Positions 61,034-64,000 of a DNA stretch of 64,000 nt are shown piece by piece. Under the pieces are notes generated by a model. It worked only from the letters and a program-made list of their open reading frames with translations. It had not been told where the DNA came from and searched no databases. The translations under genes and the position numbers were made by a program. The first letter of the stretch is position 1. Every line of letters begins with the position of its first letter. Location: assembly GCA_023229505.1 (NCBI GenBank), contig JALNZD010000015.1, positions 16,598 through 80,597 of the forward strand, read 5' to 3'. The DNA is from Bacteroidales bacterium (GTDB lineage Bacteria; Bacteroidota; Bacteroidia; Bacteroidales; JAGOPY01).

Positions 61034-62518
61034 TCACCCACCTTCTCTGAATCCATCAGCCATAATATATTTTCTTTTATAAAAATTTCTTTCGATCGCT
61101 TTGACCCAGTATTTCCTGGTCAGCAATCCTATGATACCGATAAAGCCAATCGCAGCCAGGCCTGCATAGCGGTAACCCATCAGCCCGAAAGGGGCATAGA
61201 TCAGGATAGGCAGGACAAAGGCCGGGAGCAGTACCAGCCAGTTAGCAGCCCCAACTCCTTGGTAATTAAAGCTTGAGCCCTTGCTGAGGTCCATTCTTTT
61301 CTTGTTATAAGTCGCCATATATATGAGCACATAAGAAATAAATCCCAGGTTAAAAAGATAAGTGACAAAATTGATCAGCAGGATTTCCAGGTCGAAGAAT
61401 AAGTAGGGGATAGTTATGATGAAGCATATCGTTGAGATAAGCATGCCGATGGATAATTTGGCTTTGATGTACATGTCCATATCCACCCTGCTGGTCAGGA
61501 TGCCGTCGAAATGATTGCTCTCGTAGCCAAATGCGTAGTTCAGGTAATTCATTGTCATCCCGCCGGTCATGAAGGTGCCGACAAAGATGAGCCAGCCGAT
61601 TTCATTATGATACTGCGGCATCGGATAAAACATAAAGCCATAAAGTATAAAAATCGGGAACATATACAGCATAGTCCGAGTTCGTTTGTGCCTCCACCAG
61701 AGCTTCATGTCGAGCATCACCAGGTCGCCGGTAAGGCCGAGGGAAGTCAGGTATTTGATCCGTGGGATATCCTGGACATGGTAGGATTTTCTTTTGATGA
61801 TCTCCTCGGGGTACAGCTTGCTTTTTAGCAGGAAGAAGTTAAGACTGTAAGAAGATAAGACTAGTAAGACAGGAAGAGCTGTAAGGACAGGGTACTTCAG
61901 CAAGGCAGCAAAGAACGCTGAAGAAACTGCGGTTAGTTTAATAAAACCAAAATGATCTATCACGGCGAGGGCGATCAGGACAACACCGGCCAGCAAGGTG
62001 ATCAGCGGCTTCGACACGAGTTGCCTCTTGAGGTAGGTGGCCAGGAAATTATTGTTGAAAATCAGGAAGATGACTGCGATAACCCAGGCCACGGTTGACA
62101 GGCTGCTGTAGGCCGGCGCAAGAGATCGAAGGGCGAAAGGTATGAAAACCAGCAGGGGCAGGAAATTTAATGGGTGGAAAACAGATTTGGAAATAACAAA
62201 ATGCACCATCGTTCTTTTCCTGATGGGCAGGTGAAGGTAGGATTCGATGGCGAAAGTCGGCAAAGACTGCATCAGGTATCGGACAAGCACGTCAAATCCA
62301 AGGTAATATATGATAATACCATTAAAAATGATGATCGGGTCATCGTCGGGAAATATTTTCCTGAGGATCGGATCGATGAGGATCCCGAGCATCAGCAGGT
62401 ACAGCATCATCAGTAAAAGAAAAAAACCGATGAAGATGTTGGTGGCAAGATTGCGTTGCCAGATCGACGACCGGGTATTTTCTTTCCATTGTTGTTCAAG
62501 AAAAATTTTAAAAAGCAT
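61034..62518 (-). CDS. DUF5687 membrane protein (ABC exporter permease)
   Basis: The 494-residue protein has about twelve hydrophobic segments without a signal peptide, with the DUF5687 look (MLFKIFLEQQWKENTRSS start, HDHF-type loop, GGMTMNYLNYAFGYESNHFDG). It pairs with the adjacent ATP-binding protein, so the two form an ABC-2-type exporter. Substrate unknown. Confidence 0.82.
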   Translation of the reverse strand: MLFKIFLEQQWKENTRSSIWQRNLATNIFIGFFLLLMMLYLLMLGILIDPILRKIFPDDDPIIIFNGIIIYYLGFDVLVRYLMQSLPTFAIESYLHLPIRKRTMVHFVISKSVFHPLNFLPLLVFIPFALRSLAPAYSSLSTVAWVIAVIFLIFNNNFLATYLKRQLVSKPLITLLAGVVLIALAVIDHFGFIKLTAVSSAFFAALLKYPVLTALPVLLVLSSYSLNFFLLKSKLYPEEIIKRKSYHVQDIPRIKYLTSLGLTGDLVMLDMKLWWRHKRTRTMLYMFPIFILYGFMFYPMPQYHNEIGWLIFVGTFMTGGMTMNYLNYAFGYESNHFDGILTSRVDMDMYIKAKLSIGMLISTICFIITIPYLFFDLEILLINFVTYLFNLGFISYVLIYMATYNKKRMDLSKGSSFNYQGVGAANWLVLLPAFVLPILIYAPFGLMGYRYAGLAAIGFIGIIGLLTRKYWVKAIERNFYKRKYIMADGFREGG

Positions 62519-62630
62519 GATTGGAAGAATTAACGTTACGCAAAGGAAGCAAATTCCATGTTTAAATCCGCAAAAAACTGACTAAAAGTAAAAATCGGTT
62601 AATTTTATCGGTGAATATAATTCTTTATCA

Positions 62631-63791
62631 ATGAAAGATAACCAGATGGACATGATCGCCAAAACTTTTGAGGGGCTTGAAGAAATCCTGGCAAAGGAAT
62701 TGAGTGACCTGGGTGCTGAAGACATCGGCCTTTTAAAAAGAGGTATCGAATTTAAGGGTGATAAAAAGTTATTGTACATGGCAAATTACAATTGCCGGAC
62801 AGCTCTGAGGATTCTTGTTCCCGTGGCACGCTTCAGGGCGGCTGATGAAATCATGCTTTATGACGGCGTGCGGAGTATCCCATGGGAAAAATATCTCGAT
62901 TTTTCGGGGAAGTTTGCGATCGACAGTGTTATCAGCTATTCCCCTTTTACCCATTCCGGTTTTGTATCCCTTAAGGCGAAAGATGCGATCGTCGATCGTT
63001 TTCGCGACCGTTTCGGTAAAAGGCCTGATGTCGATACAGTGGATCCTGATCTCAGGATCAATGTCCATCTGTTCAAGGAGCAATGTACAGTTTCCATCGA
63101 CAGTTCCGGTTCGTCATTGCACCTGAGGGGTTACCGGAAAGCTTCGACCGAAGCACCGCTTAATGAGGTCCTGGCAGCCGGTTTGTTATTACTGAGCGGC
63201 TGGGACCGTAAAACCCCCTTCGTCGACCCGATGTGCGGTTCAGGTACATTGCTTATTGAAGCGGCATTGCTGGCTGGAAAAGTGCCCTCGGGATACTACA
63301 GGCCACTGTTTGGTTTTGAGAAATGGAAGGATTTCGACAGCAAACTTTGGGATATCGTGAAACGGGAATGTGAAGAAGAAATAGTGGAGCCAGGGGTACC
63401 TTTACGTGGTTATGACAGGGATGAAAAGGCCGTTCAGGCCTGTCTGACCAATATTGAACAAGCAGGCGTGGGAAAGTTCGTCCAGGTTGAAAAAGCCGAT
63501 TTTGAAACAGGACTCCCACCATACCCACGAGGTTTCTTGCTAACCAATCCGCCTTACGGTGAACGGATAAAAGTCGATGACATCAAGAAGTTTTACCAGG
63601 ATTTAGGCGACGTGCTGAAAAAAAACTATGCGGGTTACACAGCCTGGCTGCTTGGATCGGACCTTGAAGCCTTGAAATTCATAGGGCTCAGGCCCAGTCG
63701 GAAGATCAGGGTCATGAACGGGCCGCTGGAATGCCGGCTGGTCAAATTCGATCTTTATGAAGGGAAAAAGTATGAGGGAGTAGGACGGTAA
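62631..63791 (+). CDS. THUMP-domain RNA (guanine-N2) methyltransferase, RlmL-like
   Basis: The 386-residue enzyme has an N-terminal THUMP/ferredoxin-like RNA-binding part (IAKTFEGLEEILAKELSDLG, FRAADEIMLY), the SAM-binding motif FVDPMCGSGTLLIEAALLAG near residue 198 and the catalytic NPPYGERI near 305. It resembles the N-terminal half of E. coli RlmL, which makes m2G2445 in 23S rRNA, without its second domain. The start ATG at 62631 could also be the one four codons later. Divergently oriented from the DUF5687 gene. Confidence 0.88.
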   Translation: MKDNQMDMIAKTFEGLEEILAKELSDLGAEDIGLLKRGIEFKGDKKLLYMANYNCRTALRILVPVARFRAADEIMLYDGVRSIPWEKYLDFSGKFAIDSVISYSPFTHSGFVSLKAKDAIVDRFRDRFGKRPDVDTVDPDLRINVHLFKEQCTVSIDSSGSSLHLRGYRKASTEAPLNEVLAAGLLLLSGWDRKTPFVDPMCGSGTLLIEAALLAGKVPSGYYRPLFGFEKWKDFDSKLWDIVKRECEEEIVEPGVPLRGYDRDEKAVQACLTNIEQAGVGKFVQVEKADFETGLPPYPRGFLLTNPPYGERIKVDDIKKFYQDLGDVLKKNYAGYTAWLLGSDLEALKFIGLRPSRKIRVMNGPLECRLVKFDLYEGKKYEGVGR

Positions 63792-63835
63792 GACGGTAAG
63801 ACGGTAGGACGGTAGGACGGTAAGACGATAGGCAT
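63784..63835. repeat. Tandem repeat (gtaagacg)n
   Basis: Six near-identical units of gacggtaa or gacggtag follow the methyltransferase gene. It ends just before the next minus-strand gene and resembles the other simple tandem spacers in this window. Confidence 0.85.
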
Positions 63836-63845
63836 TAACTATGCT

Positions 63846-64000
63846 TCAATGATTTCGCCGTAGGCGATATAGTTTTGGTGTGCCGGGCATGTAGTAAATC
63901 TCAATGGTGCGGGGGTAAACGCCTCCAAGTCCAAAAAGAGCCGTAATGGCCGGAATCTTATAGCCGAAAGCAAGGGTGTCCCGGGCGACCGGGAATCCGA
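63846..64000 (-). CDS. Partial CDS, C-terminal end of unknown protein
   Basis: On the minus strand the frame running from the right window edge to a TGA at 63846 encodes at least 50 residues (TLAFGYKIPAITALFGLGGV, then YYMPGTPKLYRLRRNH). It has a hydrophobic glycine-rich stretch and a basic tail. The window cuts it on its 5' side. The family is not recognisable from so short a piece. Confidence 0.45.
   Translation of the reverse strand, partial: GFPVARDTLAFGYKIPAITALFGLGGVYPRTIEIYYMPGTPKLYRLRRNH

Overview
The window looks like a chromosomal segment of an anaerobic Bacteroidetes (Bacteroidales-like) bacterium, probably environmental. The signs are a type IX secretion sorting domain at the end of a secreted protein, Bacteroidetes-type -7 promoter boxes (TAnnTTTG), families such as DUF5686 and DUF5687, a BtuB-type TonB-dependent receptor, and a five-gene heterodisulfide-reductase-like (Hdr) cluster. 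Base composition is patchy: AT-rich on the left, mixed in the defence island, and richer in GC on the right.

Left part (about 1-13.8 kb): a P-type cation ATPase gene is split into two collinear minus-strand pieces, at 13806-13621 and 1651-491. They join exactly in protein homology. Between them lie about 12 kb holding two riboswitch-controlled plus-strand operons. The first is a thiamin operon (TPP riboswitch, thi4, thiE, thiC, thiD). The second is a cobalamin uptake and salvage operon (cobalamin riboswitch, btuB, a membrane protein, cobU, two DUF71 PP-loop ATPases, cobT, cobS, cobC). The right edge of the insert carries a 120-base attC-like palindrome, and the left edge starts with the matching inverted 9-mer, so the whole block looks like a cassette-type insertion.

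14-25.6 kb, minus strand: bacterioferritin, a B12-binding radical SAM protein, a glucan phosphorylase, a glycosyltransferase and a GH130 protein, an AI-2E permease, and a run of small stress or envelope-type proteins (YtxH, cupin, holin-X-like). The run ends with an AraC-type regulator that has a metal-binding-like N-terminus. Upstream of bfr, the 69-aa gene and the ytxH gene lies the same element: two TGTAA half sites exactly 21 bp apart. This is a candidate regulon of the adjacent AraC protein.

25.7-42.4 kb, plus strand: a defence island. After a 3' remnant of mutS come an N6-adenine methylase with an N-terminal nuclease-like domain, an RsbW-like/GNAT fusion, a Fic protein with a palindromic promoter operator, a 66-aa protein, a TOTE-type primase-helicase, a type III-like Mod and Res pair, a ClpP-fold SDH-type serine protease and a 70-aa protein. 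The island ends at a terminator and tRNA-Leu(TAA) and tRNA-Gly(GCC). Both methylase genes have AT-rich central segments, which suggests exchange of specificity domains.

42.8-48 kb, minus strand: hdrC, hdrB, hdrA, a second hdrC-like gene and a membrane-anchored hdrD-like gene, suggesting electron transfer between a soluble Hdr complex and the membrane. 48-64 kb: a T9SS-secreted repeat protein, a truncated T9SS-type fragment, a HicB/HicA toxin-antitoxin pair, molybdate/tungstate-type ABC genes without their binding protein, a FadL-like porin, a Tyr/Gly-rich lipoprotein, proS, a DUF5686 outer-membrane protein, an ABC exporter with a DUF5687 permease, and a THUMP RNA methyltransferase. Short tandem and dispersed repeats sit in the gene spacers here.
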